A stretch of 64,000 nucleotides of DNA, taken from contig CAYXZC010000002.1 in assembly GCA_964469815.1 (NCBI GenBank), positions 15,278 to 79,277 of the forward strand, read 5' to 3'. Within the stretch, counting starts at the first letter, position 1, and every line of letters begins with the position of its first letter. Of this stretch, positions 9,344 through 18,714 are shown in pieces. The stretch is from MGBC163016 sp964469815 (lineage in GTDB: Bacteria; Actinomycetota; Coriobacteriia; Coriobacteriales; Eggerthellaceae). The notes beneath the pieces are model-generated. The model saw nothing but the letters and a program-made list of their open reading frames with translations, was not told the origin of the DNA and made no database searches. Both the position numbers and the translations under genes were made by a program.

Positions 9344-10168
9344 GTGAAGAAGAACACACCATGGGTGATCCTTGCCTGCGCGATGGGGCTCATGCTCATC
9401 ATCGGCGCTGGTATCAGCATAACGAGCATAGTTGGCGGCTTAAACGAGCTAGGCTCTTCGTCTGCGGGCGCGGGGGTGCAAAGAGGCTCTGGAGCCGCAA
9501 ATGCGAACAGCCAAAAGGATTCCGATGCGAGCAGGAGCTATGCGGAGGATCTGGTGGTCGTGAATCCCGGTCAGATCTATTCGATCGATGAGCTAGAAGA
9601 GCTATATGGGGTCTCGCTCCAGCAGCCTGATGGCGATAGTTGCTATGCCGGGATATATGAGGTCGGGAAAACGCACGATCTGATTCCGGGGATCTATCAT
9701 ATGGATGGCGATCAAGAGGACATGAGCCATTTCTGCATATTCTCGCCACGAAAGACGGCGAGCAAGGACGGATATCAGATAAAGGCGCTCGTCGAGTACT
9801 TCGGAGACTATTTCGCGGAATTCTCTGAAGGCGAGCTCGTGGTCTTCATCCCCGATAACGATAATTTCACCATGAGCCTTTCCACTGATGAACCGATGGA
9901 TGTCAGCGAACCTCTGGATAGCGGGTGCTATCGTGTGGGTATCGATATCCCGGCCGGAACATATGACCTCACTCTGGAAGCTGTTTCCCAAAGGGAGATC
10001 GAATACTCCAATTCCGTGAGTGCAGCTTATGTTATGAAGGATCTGCGATTCGACGATGATTCCATCGTTTCGAGCGTCCCGGTCGAGAGCGGAGCTATGG
10101 CTAGCGTGACCGTAGAAGACGGTCAATACTTAGAGCTCTTCGGAGCACGGGCAAGCTTAAGCGAATAA
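9344..10168 (+). CDS. Membrane-anchored hypothetical protein with paired IPAGxY-like modules
   Basis: 274 residues, function not recognised. It starts at GTG with CGGAG five bases upstream, 29 bases after ahcY, so it may be co-transcribed. A short basic N-terminus leads into a hydrophobic segment (WVILACAMGLMLIIGAGISI) that acts as signal anchor, then a Gly/Ser/Asn linker. The exported part holds two related segments, CYAGIYEVGKTHDLIPGIYHM and SGCYRVGIDIPAGTYDLTLEA, each with a Tyr-x-x-Gly...Ile-Pro-Gly/Ala-x-Tyr core, followed by beta-rich sequence. These look like repeated small beta domains found in secreted actinobacterial proteins. Link to ahcY is positional only. Confidence 0.7.
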   Translation: MKKNTPWVILACAMGLMLIIGAGISITSIVGGLNELGSSSAGAGVQRGSGAANANSQKDSDASRSYAEDLVVVNPGQIYSIDELEELYGVSLQQPDGDSCYAGIYEVGKTHDLIPGIYHMDGDQEDMSHFCIFSPRKTASKDGYQIKALVEYFGDYFAEFSEGELVVFIPDNDNFTMSLSTDEPMDVSEPLDSGCYRVGIDIPAGTYDLTLEAVSQREIEYSNSVSAAYVMKDLRFDDDSIVSSVPVESGAMASVTVEDGQYLELFGARASLSE

Positions 10169-10172
10169 TCAA

Positions 10173-10230
10173 AATGAGCGGAAGGGGCTTTCCAAGATGC
10201 TCAAAAGGGATGCCCCAAAGCGCTCATGCT
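10173..10230 (+). terminator. Long hairpin after the 9344-10168 gene
   Basis: TGAGCG near 10175 can pair with CGCTCA near 10225, and GGGGC with GCCCC inside it. No U-run follows, so this is at best a weak terminator or a transcript-end structure. Confidence 0.3.
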
Positions 10231-10302
10231 TGGAACGAAAAAAGGCGTACCAAAATTCTCAGATCTTAAACGCCCTTCCTTCACACCTGATAGCGCAGCG
10301 GA

Positions 10303-11238
10303 TCAATCCCTATCGTGAGGGCCGCGAACGGTTATCTCCTGCTCTCCGGCCGACACTCTGGAATTCGGAGGAACCGAAAAGGTAACGAAGGTCGATCCTG
10401 CTATCACCGACCCCTTTCCTATGACCGTCTCTCCCCCCAGCACCGATGCGTTCGAATAGATCGTGACATCATCTTCGATGGTTGGATGTCGCTTCACACC
10501 GGAAAGCCTTTGCCCGCCCCTTGTGGAGAGCGCGCCGAGCGTTACACCTTGGTAGATCTTCACATGATCCCCAATAACAGTGGTCTCTCCGATGACCACA
10601 CCTGTACCATGATCGATGCAGAAGTATTCGCCTATCTCAGCACCAGCCCCTATATCGATACCGGTTCCTGCATGAGCGAGCTCTGTCATTATCCTTGGGA
10701 TGATCGGCACATCGAGCTTGTAGAGCACATTCGCAAGGCGATAAACATATATGGCATAAAGCCCCGGATACGAGAATATGACCTCCTCTTTCGATGCTGC
10801 GGCGGGATCCCCTTCATATATTGCCTCGACATCGGTAAGGAGCTTGCGCTGAACCACCGGAAGCTCATCGAAGAAAGCAGTGAGCACATCAGCCGCACGG
10901 GCAACGATGTGAGGGGCAGCGCATTCATCGCATTGTGTCAGGTTCGCAGGTCCTTTGCATTTATCGTCCGTATAGGTGAGCGCGAGTATTATCTGCTGGC
11001 GCAGCGAGCGTTCGATCTGGATGAGCAATTCGCCTATGAAATATTCCGGGCTGGTCTTTGGGGAGAGCATCTCCTCGCCGAAATATCCTGGAAAGATCAC
11101 TCGCCGTGTTTTCTTGAGGATCTCTTTGATGGTCGATCTGCTGGGAAAGCTACGCCCGGGCTTTGTGAAGAATATCTCATCGGCCTCGTAATTCTTCTCT
11201 ATGGCCTTCACTATGCGATCTAGATTGTCACCGAACAT
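10303..11238 (-). CDS. cysE: Serine O-acetyltransferase
   Basis: Makes O-acetylserine from serine and acetyl-CoA, the first step of cysteine synthesis. The C-terminal left-handed beta-helix is clear: AHAGTGIDIGAGAEIGEYFCIDHGTG, VVIGETTVIGDHVKIYQGVTLGA and HPTIEDDVTIYSNASVLGG, with the His-Asp of DHGTGVVIGE in the usual active-site position. The N-terminal 110 residues are the alpha-helical SATase domain. 311 residues matches the EpsC/SrpH-like longer type. AGGAGATTCG precedes the ATG at 11238. It is not near cysK; cysS lies far away at 36 kb. Confidence 0.92.
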   Translation of the reverse strand: MFGDNLDRIVKAIEKNYEADEIFFTKPGRSFPSRSTIKEILKKTRRVIFPGYFGEEMLSPKTSPEYFIGELLIQIERSLRQQIILALTYTDDKCKGPANLTQCDECAAPHIVARAADVLTAFFDELPVVQRKLLTDVEAIYEGDPAAASKEEVIFSYPGLYAIYVYRLANVLYKLDVPIIPRIMTELAHAGTGIDIGAGAEIGEYFCIDHGTGVVIGETTVIGDHVKIYQGVTLGALSTRGGQRLSGVKRHPTIEDDVTIYSNASVLGGETVIGKGSVIAGSTFVTFSVPPNSRVSAGEQEITVRGPHDRD

Positions 11239-11289
11239 CGAATCTCCTGTTCATGCTGATTGAACGAACCTAATGAGTTTACCTGATGA

Positions 11290-12726
11290 TCACTCTGCTT
11301 GGCTCAGCTCTTCGAACTTCTTCTTCATCGTAGGGTTGCCCCTTGTCAGCTTCTTAACGGTCAAAGCCTCCGCTTTATCGTTAGCAAGCCGTAGATTACG
11401 CTCTGATCCCAATAGGTTTTCCTTTGTCTTATTGAGATGATCTATGGTCTTGTCTATCTCTTCTATTGCCTTTTGGAATCTGTCGCTTGCCAGTTTATAA
11501 TTGCGACCGAATTTCTCCTTGAACTCTTCAAGCGAATCCTCGAAATTCGTCACATCGATGTTCTGTTGGCGCACCAAAGCGAGCTCGTTCTTGTACTGTG
11601 CAGAACTATAGGCAGCATTCCTCAACAATGTGATCATCGGGATGAAGAACTGCGGGCGTATGACATACATCTTGTCGTATAGGTATGAAACATCGACGAT
11701 GCCTTGATTGTATAGCTCGCTCTCAGGCTCGAGCATGCTGACCAATACAGCATACTCGCATTTCTTCTTCTTCCTATCCTGATCGAGCTTCTTCAGATGA
11801 TCTTCGTTCTTCTTGGTATGGATCGAATCCGGGGATTCCGTTTTCATCTCGAACATTATGGAGATCAACTCAGCCCCGTCTTCGGTAGATTCACGATAGA
11901 TGTAATCCCCCTTCGTGCCATCGATGACCTCGTTGTCCTTACCGAACTCCGCATTGCGAAAAGCAGTGGCTCTAAGCTGGTTGAAAGCGACTTCGCAATG
12001 CTGCTCCAAGCTTTCTCCCAGAAGCTTCACTGTCAATTTCGATTTCATATCCTTGATGTTTTGGATCTCGTTCTCGCGAACAGCGATTATCTCGTCTTTA
12101 GCTTTGACTATCTGAGCCACATCCTCTTGATGCTTGGATTCGAGCTTGATCGTCTCAGCAGCATGCTCAGCCTTCAGTCTTTCCATCTCCGATTCATGCT
12201 CGCGCTCGATGCGCTTCATCTCAGCTTCATCTTGCTTCACCCGCATCGAAAGTTCGTCGTTTCTGCGCTCCAAGTCGAATATGAAATCCTTTGAGGCATC
12301 CTTGGCCTGCGCGATCGCAAGCTCTTTTTCAGACTCGAATCGCTCTGATGCCAAAGCTAGCTTATTCTCAAGCTCAGTGACCTTCTTCTCGTATTCACTG
12401 GATGAAAGGAGCCTTTGCCTTCTCTCCTCCTCCAAGGCGTTCGCCGATTCAGCCTGCATCTGTTGTATCTTTGCTTCATATTCCGATGCAGTGAGCTTCT
12501 TCTCGGTTTCCACCCCATCCTTAGCTGCGCGAAGCGCTTCCTCCAGCTGTGCTATACGTTGATCGCGCTCGGCAAAGGAAAGCTCCTTCTCCGCTTCCAA
12601 CAAAGATGTCTTTTCCTTCAGAGCTTTGTCGAACTCATCGTTTCTCACCTGGGCTACGATGTTCGAATAGTCGCTGGCATCCACTTGGAAGACTTTTTGA
12701 CAGTTGGGGCATTTGATCTCGTTCAT
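11290..12726 (-). CDS. DUF2130 family coiled-coil protein
   Basis: 478 residues. The N-terminus has a CPNC zinc-knuckle-like start (IKCPNCQKVFQVD). A long coiled coil follows, about residues 30-225, rich in Glu, Lys and Ala. The C-terminal DUF2130 domain includes EHCEVAFNQLRATAF, GDYIYRES, ISIMFEMKTESPDSIHTKKNEDHLKKLDQDR and a YAVLVSMLEPESELY block; the FEMK...KKKKCEYAVLVS pattern resembles a PD-(D/E)XK nuclease core. Proteins of this family are of unknown function. It lies 51 bases downstream of the cysE start on the same strand. Confidence 0.85.
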   Translation of the reverse strand: MNEIKCPNCQKVFQVDASDYSNIVAQVRNDEFDKALKEKTSLLEAEKELSFAERDQRIAQLEEALRAAKDGVETEKKLTASEYEAKIQQMQAESANALEEERRQRLLSSSEYEKKVTELENKLALASERFESEKELAIAQAKDASKDFIFDLERRNDELSMRVKQDEAEMKRIEREHESEMERLKAEHAAETIKLESKHQEDVAQIVKAKDEIIAVRENEIQNIKDMKSKLTVKLLGESLEQHCEVAFNQLRATAFRNAEFGKDNEVIDGTKGDYIYRESTEDGAELISIMFEMKTESPDSIHTKKNEDHLKKLDQDRKKKKCEYAVLVSMLEPESELYNQGIVDVSYLYDKMYVIRPQFFIPMITLLRNAAYSSAQYKNELALVRQQNIDVTNFEDSLEEFKEKFGRNYKLASDRFQKAIEEIDKTIDHLNKTKENLLGSERNLRLANDKAEALTVKKLTRGNPTMKKKFEELSQAE

Positions 12727-12867
12727 ATCCTACATACATCCATTTCCGATAGCGTTTTACCCTATCATATCAATATTCCCCTAGATTTTATGTAATCACT
12801 ATTGCACATGCGGTATAAAATATACTAAAACCACTATGGATAGAATACCCCGTACAAGGAGAGCATA

Positions 12868-13080
12868 ATGGCAAAGAACATACAGCTGACTGCAACAGTC
12901 GATGAGGATGTGAAGAACGAATCAGCTGCCATCCTTCAAGAGATCGGACTGTCCATGTCTTCGGCAATAGAGATATTCCTACGTCAGCTCATCAGACATC
13001 GAGGCATTCCATTCGAACTTACGCTCGGCGATCCGACCCCGACAAAACCCCAGATCGACCATGAGGTCATCAATCTTTGA
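12868..13080 (+). CDS. RelB/DinJ-family antitoxin, no partner toxin
   Basis: 70 residues. ATVDEDVKNESAAILQEIGLSMSSAIEIFLRQLIRHRGIPFEL matches the ribbon-helix-helix RelB/DinJ pattern, with IPFEL being the usual end of the dimerisation domain. AAGGAGAGCATA precedes the ATG, a strong site. A strong terminator follows within 35 bases and no YafQ/RelE-like toxin frame is present on either side, so this is an orphan antitoxin or a stand-alone regulator. Divergent from the DUF2130 gene, across an AT-rich promoter region. Confidence 0.85.
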   Translation: MAKNIQLTATVDEDVKNESAAILQEIGLSMSSAIEIFLRQLIRHRGIPFELTLGDPTPTKPQIDHEVINL

Positions 13081-13112
13081 TAAAGTCCTCTGCGATATTC
13101 GTCCTTTATCTC

Positions 13113-13143
13113 AGGATCGCGATCAAAGTTCGCGATCCTTTTT
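13113..13143 (+). terminator. Rho-independent terminator after relB-like gene
   Basis: AGGATCGCG (13113-13121), nine-base loop, CGCGATCCT (13131-13139), then a T-run to 13143. Confidence 0.85.
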
Positions 13144-13158
13144 CATAAAGAACGAGGC

Positions 13159-16100
13159 TCATCGATAATAACCCGATCTTACCACCTTTCCTGTGCGTAG
13201 ATCCACCTTGAATATCAACTGCCCAACGGCCTTCCTTGTGAACGAAGCGACCTTCAACGATCCTTCCGACATCGGCTTGGCATCTTCGTCCAATTCGATG
13301 CGTTTATCCCCAGATACCAGCACTTTATGATCTTGAGCCGATGAAAGATCGAACTGCGTCATGGAGAGTGGATCGTCCACTTGATCCCAAAGCGGTTCGA
13401 TCAAGCTTTCGGCTGCGCCTTTTGCGAAATCCTTGTGGCTTTTAACCTTCGTCACATCCCAGTCGCTCAGATCCGCATTAAGAGCTTCACATGATACGAA
13501 TGCTTCATCCATCTCTGTTATGGAGGAAGTATCCCAATCATCTATCGCGACAATGCTTTGCAGCGACCTGCAGTTATAGAACAGGCTATTGAGGCTCATA
13601 AGACCCGATGTGTTCCAATCACTCGTATCGATGGTTTTAAGCGATCTGCACTCTAGGAACATCTGGCCAAGGCTTGTCATGGTGGCTTTAACGAAGCTTG
13701 CCGGTAGATCAAGGTTCACGAGATTCGTGCATTGATAGAACGCGTTTTCATTCTCAGCAAGAGAAGTGGTGCTCCATCCTGAAAGATCAAGGCTAGTAAG
13801 CCCTGTGCACCCCCAGAAGATCCAGCTCATGTTCTTCACAGCAGAGGTATCCCAGCCTGTGATCGATGTCTGGAAGTTAGATGGCACACCGGCAAATGCC
13901 GTGCTCATGTTCTGCACGTTAGATGTGTTCCATGTTGCAAGGCCTCTCAGATCGGATAGGCTAGTGCAGCCATATAGAGCACATCCGATGTCATTTGCAT
14001 TCGACACATCGAATATCGACATGTCAAGCGTTGTGATCTTGTTCATCTCATAGAACCAACTGTTGAGCGACAGCGGCCTTATGGGATCGTCTGATGGAAC
14101 CTTATTTACGACCTCGATTATGTTTTGACGCACATTCTTCCATGGAACATTGCTGTTAAGAGGCGACCCTCCCAGGGTATTGTAAGAATGCATCTCAAGG
14201 TCACGCGATATCGTTTCCAATTCAAGACCGTCAACAGAGCTATCAGCAAAGCCGCGTCCGAATACTAGTTTGCGTGCATTGGAGAGCGTATCCTTGTAAA
14301 CCGCTGCATAAGGAGACCTTCCGTAGCCAACGATGAAGGTAATAGGCTCTGTTGTCGTTTGATATCGCTCGTTGATGAGTGCTTTTGCTTCTGCCGGGGT
14401 ATATTTCGTTCGATCAGCTTCTGTATACCAGTTGCCGTCATAGCCCGCCTCTTCATCCACAACGGACATGAAGAAACCCCCTGAGAAAGAAACGCTCGGC
14501 GATATCGTCACCCGCTTGAGTTTGTAACACGGATTCATCAACCGTGGTGCGTTGCTGTAGATGCACCCTGACATATCGATCTCCTCAAGCGATGTGCAAT
14601 TCGTGAGCATATCTTGAGGATTATTGCCGGCAGAAGAGAAGTCCCAGCCCGAAATGTTGAGCTTCTTCATCGCTATGCATGAATTGAATGGAGCGAAGTT
14701 ACCTGTTCCGTTGCCGATATAGATCATCTTCGATGTATCCCAAGAAGACAGATCCATCTCTTCAACAGACCTGCAACTGGCGAATGTACACATCATGTTC
14801 GTTACATCAGATGTATCCAGCTTGGACAGATCGAACGCGCTGCATTCATAGAAGTTCATGAACCAACCGTTGATATCCACAGCCTTGACCGTGTCCGTCA
14901 TCCATACCGACTTGAAGTTGCTAGTACCGAACGCATTGCTCCACGGGGTGTTGCTTATGTTCAGGTTCGACCAAGGATAATACTCGAATCCCAAGGCAAT
15001 GCCTTTTAATACCTTGTTCTGATATCGGTTCTTCAACGCCTCAAGGTTCCCACGACCGAACTCGAGCGTCAGATCGCTTGAATACTGATCCTTGAACACA
15101 GCAGCGTAAGCATCTTCTACAGGGTAGCGCGTCCAACGCGTAGGCTCTGCCTTCGTGTTGCGCTCAGCATTGATGCGATTCACGGTATCTACAGGTGAAT
15201 ACGGCCTTCCCTCTCCGTTCTCATACCAGCATCTGGCTGCGATATAGCCTTCTCTGCAATCGGTATCTCTTTCCAGTTCATAATCAGAGACCGTTGAGAA
15301 ATAGAAGCTTGGTGGCAGGATCATCTCTTCCAAATAGGGAGAACGAAACATCACGCTCGTTACGCTCGAATCCATCCAGCTATCTATCTTCCAAGATGAA
15401 ATGTTGATGCTCTTTGCCTTGCACCCATTGAAGAGCGATTGCATGTTGCTCACATTCTTCGTATCGAGCGTGAACAGCTTCAGATCCACAGATCCACATC
15501 CCTCGAACATCCGGTATAGGTTCTGAGCGTTTCCCATGTCGAATGAGGAAACATCGAGGCTTGGAAGCGTCTCGCATCTATAGAACATATAGGAGAGATC
15601 GCTCACGGCTGCAGTATCGAGCTTCTCAAGGCCTTCGATATCCTCAAGCGCTCTAAGGTTCACGAACCATGATCCAAGGCTCTTAGGATGGATGGTCGCA
15701 TTGAACTCAATATGCTTGATAGATGCATTAGCGTTTCTCGTATCCCCCCACCAAGCAGGCCTGAATCCGTCTGCTTCCAGCTCTCGATATGCTGCTTGAA
15801 GCGACTGCTCGCCATGAGTCTCATCGACCATCGCTCCACGGGCGAATACGAGCGTATCCCCATAAAGAGCCGCATACGCGTCACCATCTGTCCAGTTCTT
15901 CTCAACATACCAATGGCTATCAGTACCACCATCCTTGAAGCGGGATGAAAGTGCATCCTGAAGCATGGTGGCATCATGCCCTGTGCCTTGCCTGTCCTCA
16001 TACCAGCGACCGCCTGTGACCACATCGTTCAAGCCATCCTTGCCATTGGGTATGATGACCGCATCGAACGAGAAGTCATTCGGAACCACGATCTCGCGCA

Positions 16101-18714
16101 AGTCGCCGCACTCGTAGAACGTTCCCCCAAAATAGTATGCCGAACTGACATTGCCACGTACCTTTGAAGCATTGCCTGCAAGATGAGGAAAGCTGATCTT
16201 CTGCAATGACCAGCATCCTGCGAATGTGTCACCAAAATTGAAAGATCGGCCAGCTGTTTGCGTTAGGCTCCAGCCGCTCAGATCCAACTCTGTTATGGCA
16301 CGGCAATAGCCGAACATATGCGTGAACGCATCCTCACCGAGCACATCTGAGAACGTCCAGCCCTTGACGTTCATTTCCTTGAGTGCCATGCATTCCCGAA
16401 ACATATATGTGAAGGTCGAGCATCTATCGAAGCTCCATGATGGGATATCCATCACTTCGATGACCCTGTTGCTATAGAACATGTGATCAGCGCTCGCGCA
16501 TTCGCCCATATTGATCTTTTCGAGGCCGGCATAGGACTTGTTGACAATGGCACTGGAGAACCACCACCCGCAGTTCTTCGGTGATAGATCGGTATCTATG
16601 GATACGCGTGTGATGTATTGGTTCACGTTATACCAAGGGTTACCCGTCTGCGATCCGCCGCATCTATCCTCGATCTCGCGATAGACGTTCGAGAGTGTAG
16701 CTCCCTCGTAGGTTTCAGGAATGGTAGCGCCACGACCGAATACGAAAGGCTTATCGCCTGTTGAGGCATTCACGTAATATGCTGCATATGCATCCTCATC
16801 CGTGAACGTCTTATAACTGTAGAACGTGGTCTTTGCCGGAGAATCCTGACTATTGTAAAGCTCTTGCATGCGGCGAGCGACATCAGACCCATCAAGGGCT
16901 AAGCCTTGTCCTTCCTCATACCAATAGTTCGAATTCACATATCCGTTCCTATTGGAATTCAATGCAGACAAGATATTGGTATTGCCAGTGCAGAATGTTG
17001 AAGGAACTACGAGCTGCTCAAGGTTCGGACAGTAAGTGAAGTTCCACCAATTCCTATTGCTTGAATCGGCAGTGGTCTCGGTGATCGTGATCCCCGATAG
17101 ATCTAGCACTTTCAGGTTGGTGCAACCCGTGACGAAAGTTCTGCTTACATTGTTCGATCCCCCGAAGAACCCATCTGTCGTTATGACCCCCCAGTTGGAT
17201 GTATCTATAGCCTCAAGCTTCGTACAACTGTCGAACGTTCCTATGAGCGGCCCCCCGTTATATCCGCTTGTTGCACCGAGTTTAGGTAGCCTCCATCTCG
17301 AAACATCAAGCGCTTCGAGCTTTGTACATCCATTAAATGCATAAGCTAACGTAGTAACGTTTTCGGTATTCCATGAAGATACATCCAAGCGTTTCAGGAT
17401 CTGGCATTGGGCGAATGCCTCTTGCATATTGGATACATTTGAAACGTTCCAATACGATACATCCATCTCAGCCAATGATCTGCAATACTGAAATGCACTT
17501 TGCATGCTCGTACATTCAGACAGATCGATAGAGGACAGATCAACGCTTCTTAGATTGGTGTTGTAAAAGAACCAGCCTCTTATGCTCGGTGTCTTGATAG
17601 GTTTCTTGGCTACAGACTCGACAGCCGTCAGGTTCGTTGGCCACGGGCTTGTTCCGTATAGATTCGAATTGTTGGGATTGAAATCTCCAGAGCCTGTTTC
17701 AATACCGTGATAGGTAGCACTAAGAGCTGATCCATTATGAATGCCCGTCGGTGTTCCTCGACCGAAGACGAGAACCGTTCCATAGAGAGCGGCATAACCT
17801 GGACCATAAGCACGGATAGTTATCGAACCTTTGCCGGTTCCTTTTCTTTCATTCACATAGATAGCTGCATCACTGGGAGTCTTAGCCCCATCAACGCCAT
17901 CAATGTACCAATTCCCATCAGCATCCAAGACGATGGATGGCTCAGGTGATAAGAACGATGCCCCCGTATCTGTTCCGCTGAATGCAAAGCTCGAAGGGAT
18001 GGTGATCTCTTCCAGAGATGAGCACCCCTCGAAGATCCTAGAGGTATCAAGATCCGTATCGCTTGTGGTTATCCCTTCAAGGTTCAAAGACTTCAGCGAA
18101 CTGCACCCTTCGAACATCCCATTGAGATCCTTTAGATCAGTCGCCGATACCTCCGACATATCGATGCTCTCAAGAGATGAGCAGTCCCTGAACATTGCTT
18201 GGGCGCTTGAGACGCTCGACATATCCAGATTCTCGATGGATACGATCTCTTTGAGCTTAGATGCCCCATCGAACCAGAATCCGGTATCCTTCGGCTCTAT
18301 CTTATCCTTGAAAATGACCGCTTCAATGCTTCCAATATGATCCTTCCAAGGCACCGTTTGCAAAGATGATCCATCAGCCAGATCATAGAACACCTCTACC
18401 ACATCGGGATCATCGGACGATATCGCTCCCTTTCCGAATACCAGAACAGGCGATGGAGCATCCTTGGTCTTGATCACAGCAGCATATACCGGTTCTTCCA
18501 CCTGACCCAATGACATCTCATTGACCACAAGATCCTCATCCACAAGCCAGGCTAAAGCTGTGTTGGCGCTTAGCAATAAGACCAATATCATAAGAGCGAT
18601 GGCGATGGCTTTGTTGAGCCAAAGGAACCTGCGCTTTTCCATCGCTGAACGATAAGGCGCACAACGGGCAAGAGTACTGTGCGGATCTTCTTGGGAGCTA
18701 TTCCTTCCTTTCAT
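13159..18714 (-). CDS. Giant BspA-like leucine-rich-repeat surface protein with SipW-type signal
   Basis: 1851 residues. The start at 18714 is chosen because GGAGG lies six bases upstream; it overlaps the end of the preceding gene by 17 bases. After a basic stretch a hydrophobic helix (IAIALMILVLLLSANTALAW) is followed by LVDEDLVVNEMSLGQVE, the T-x-A-[WYF]-x-x-D...N pattern of SipW-processed proteins. The rest consists of six units, each opening with a Tyr-Ala-Ala-x-Tyr...Val-Phe-Gly-Arg-Gly header (plus-strand positions near 18435, 17760, 16735, 15845, 15055 and 14255). Then come DUF285-type repeats such as LDVSSWNTENVTTL and MFRDCSSL, and most units close with a Trp-Tyr-x-Glu module. The C-terminus ends in beta-rich sequence (VGQLIFKVDLRTGKVVRSG) with no LPXTG or membrane anchor. 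BspA-like proteins mediate adhesion; that role here is inferred. Confidence 0.85.
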   Translation of the reverse strand: MKGRNSSQEDPHSTLARCAPYRSAMEKRRFLWLNKAIAIALMILVLLLSANTALAWLVDEDLVVNEMSLGQVEEPVYAAVIKTKDAPSPVLVFGKGAISSDDPDVVEVFYDLADGSSLQTVPWKDHIGSIEAVIFKDKIEPKDTGFWFDGASKLKEIVSIENLDMSSVSSAQAMFRDCSSLESIDMSEVSATDLKDLNGMFEGCSSLKSLNLEGITTSDTDLDTSRIFEGCSSLEEITIPSSFAFSGTDTGASFLSPEPSIVLDADGNWYIDGVDGAKTPSDAAIYVNERKGTGKGSITIRAYGPGYAALYGTVLVFGRGTPTGIHNGSALSATYHGIETGSGDFNPNNSNLYGTSPWPTNLTAVESVAKKPIKTPSIRGWFFYNTNLRSVDLSSIDLSECTSMQSAFQYCRSLAEMDVSYWNVSNVSNMQEAFAQCQILKRLDVSSWNTENVTTLAYAFNGCTKLEALDVSRWRLPKLGATSGYNGGPLIGTFDSCTKLEAIDTSNWGVITTDGFFGGSNNVSRTFVTGCTNLKVLDLSGITITETTADSSNRNWWNFTYCPNLEQLVVPSTFCTGNTNILSALNSNRNGYVNSNYWYEEGQGLALDGSDVARRMQELYNSQDSPAKTTFYSYKTFTDEDAYAAYYVNASTGDKPFVFGRGATIPETYEGATLSNVYREIEDRCGGSQTGNPWYNVNQYITRVSIDTDLSPKNCGWWFSSAIVNKSYAGLEKINMGECASADHMFYSNRVIEVMDIPSWSFDRCSTFTYMFRECMALKEMNVKGWTFSDVLGEDAFTHMFGYCRAITELDLSGWSLTQTAGRSFNFGDTFAGCWSLQKISFPHLAGNASKVRGNVSSAYYFGGTFYECGDLREIVVPNDFSFDAVIIPNGKDGLNDVVTGGRWYEDRQGTGHDATMLQDALSSRFKDGGTDSHWYVEKNWTDGDAYAALYGDTLVFARGAMVDETHGEQSLQAAYRELEADGFRPAWWGDTRNANASIKHIEFNATIHPKSLGSWFVNLRALEDIEGLEKLDTAAVSDLSYMFYRCETLPSLDVSSFDMGNAQNLYRMFEGCGSVDLKLFTLDTKNVSNMQSLFNGCKAKSINISSWKIDSWMDSSVTSVMFRSPYLEEMILPPSFYFSTVSDYELERDTDCREGYIAARCWYENGEGRPYSPVDTVNRINAERNTKAEPTRWTRYPVEDAYAAVFKDQYSSDLTLEFGRGNLEALKNRYQNKVLKGIALGFEYYPWSNLNISNTPWSNAFGTSNFKSVWMTDTVKAVDINGWFMNFYECSAFDLSKLDTSDVTNMMCTFASCRSVEEMDLSSWDTSKMIYIGNGTGNFAPFNSCIAMKKLNISGWDFSSAGNNPQDMLTNCTSLEEIDMSGCIYSNAPRLMNPCYKLKRVTISPSVSFSGGFFMSVVDEEAGYDGNWYTEADRTKYTPAEAKALINERYQTTTEPITFIVGYGRSPYAAVYKDTLSNARKLVFGRGFADSSVDGLELETISRDLEMHSYNTLGGSPLNSNVPWKNVRQNIIEVVNKVPSDDPIRPLSLNSWFYEMNKITTLDMSIFDVSNANDIGCALYGCTSLSDLRGLATWNTSNVQNMSTAFAGVPSNFQTSITGWDTSAVKNMSWIFWGCTGLTSLDLSGWSTTSLAENENAFYQCTNLVNLDLPASFVKATMTSLGQMFLECRSLKTIDTSDWNTSGLMSLNSLFYNCRSLQSIVAIDDWDTSSITEMDEAFVSCEALNADLSDWDVTKVKSHKDFAKGAAESLIEPLWDQVDDPLSMTQFDLSSAQDHKVLVSGDKRIELDEDAKPMSEGSLKVASFTRKAVGQLIFKVDLRTGKVVRSGYYR

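Noticed and set aside
10315..11223. Plus-strand open frame of 302 codons
   Set aside because: Antisense to cysE, which has clear family motifs on the minus strand.
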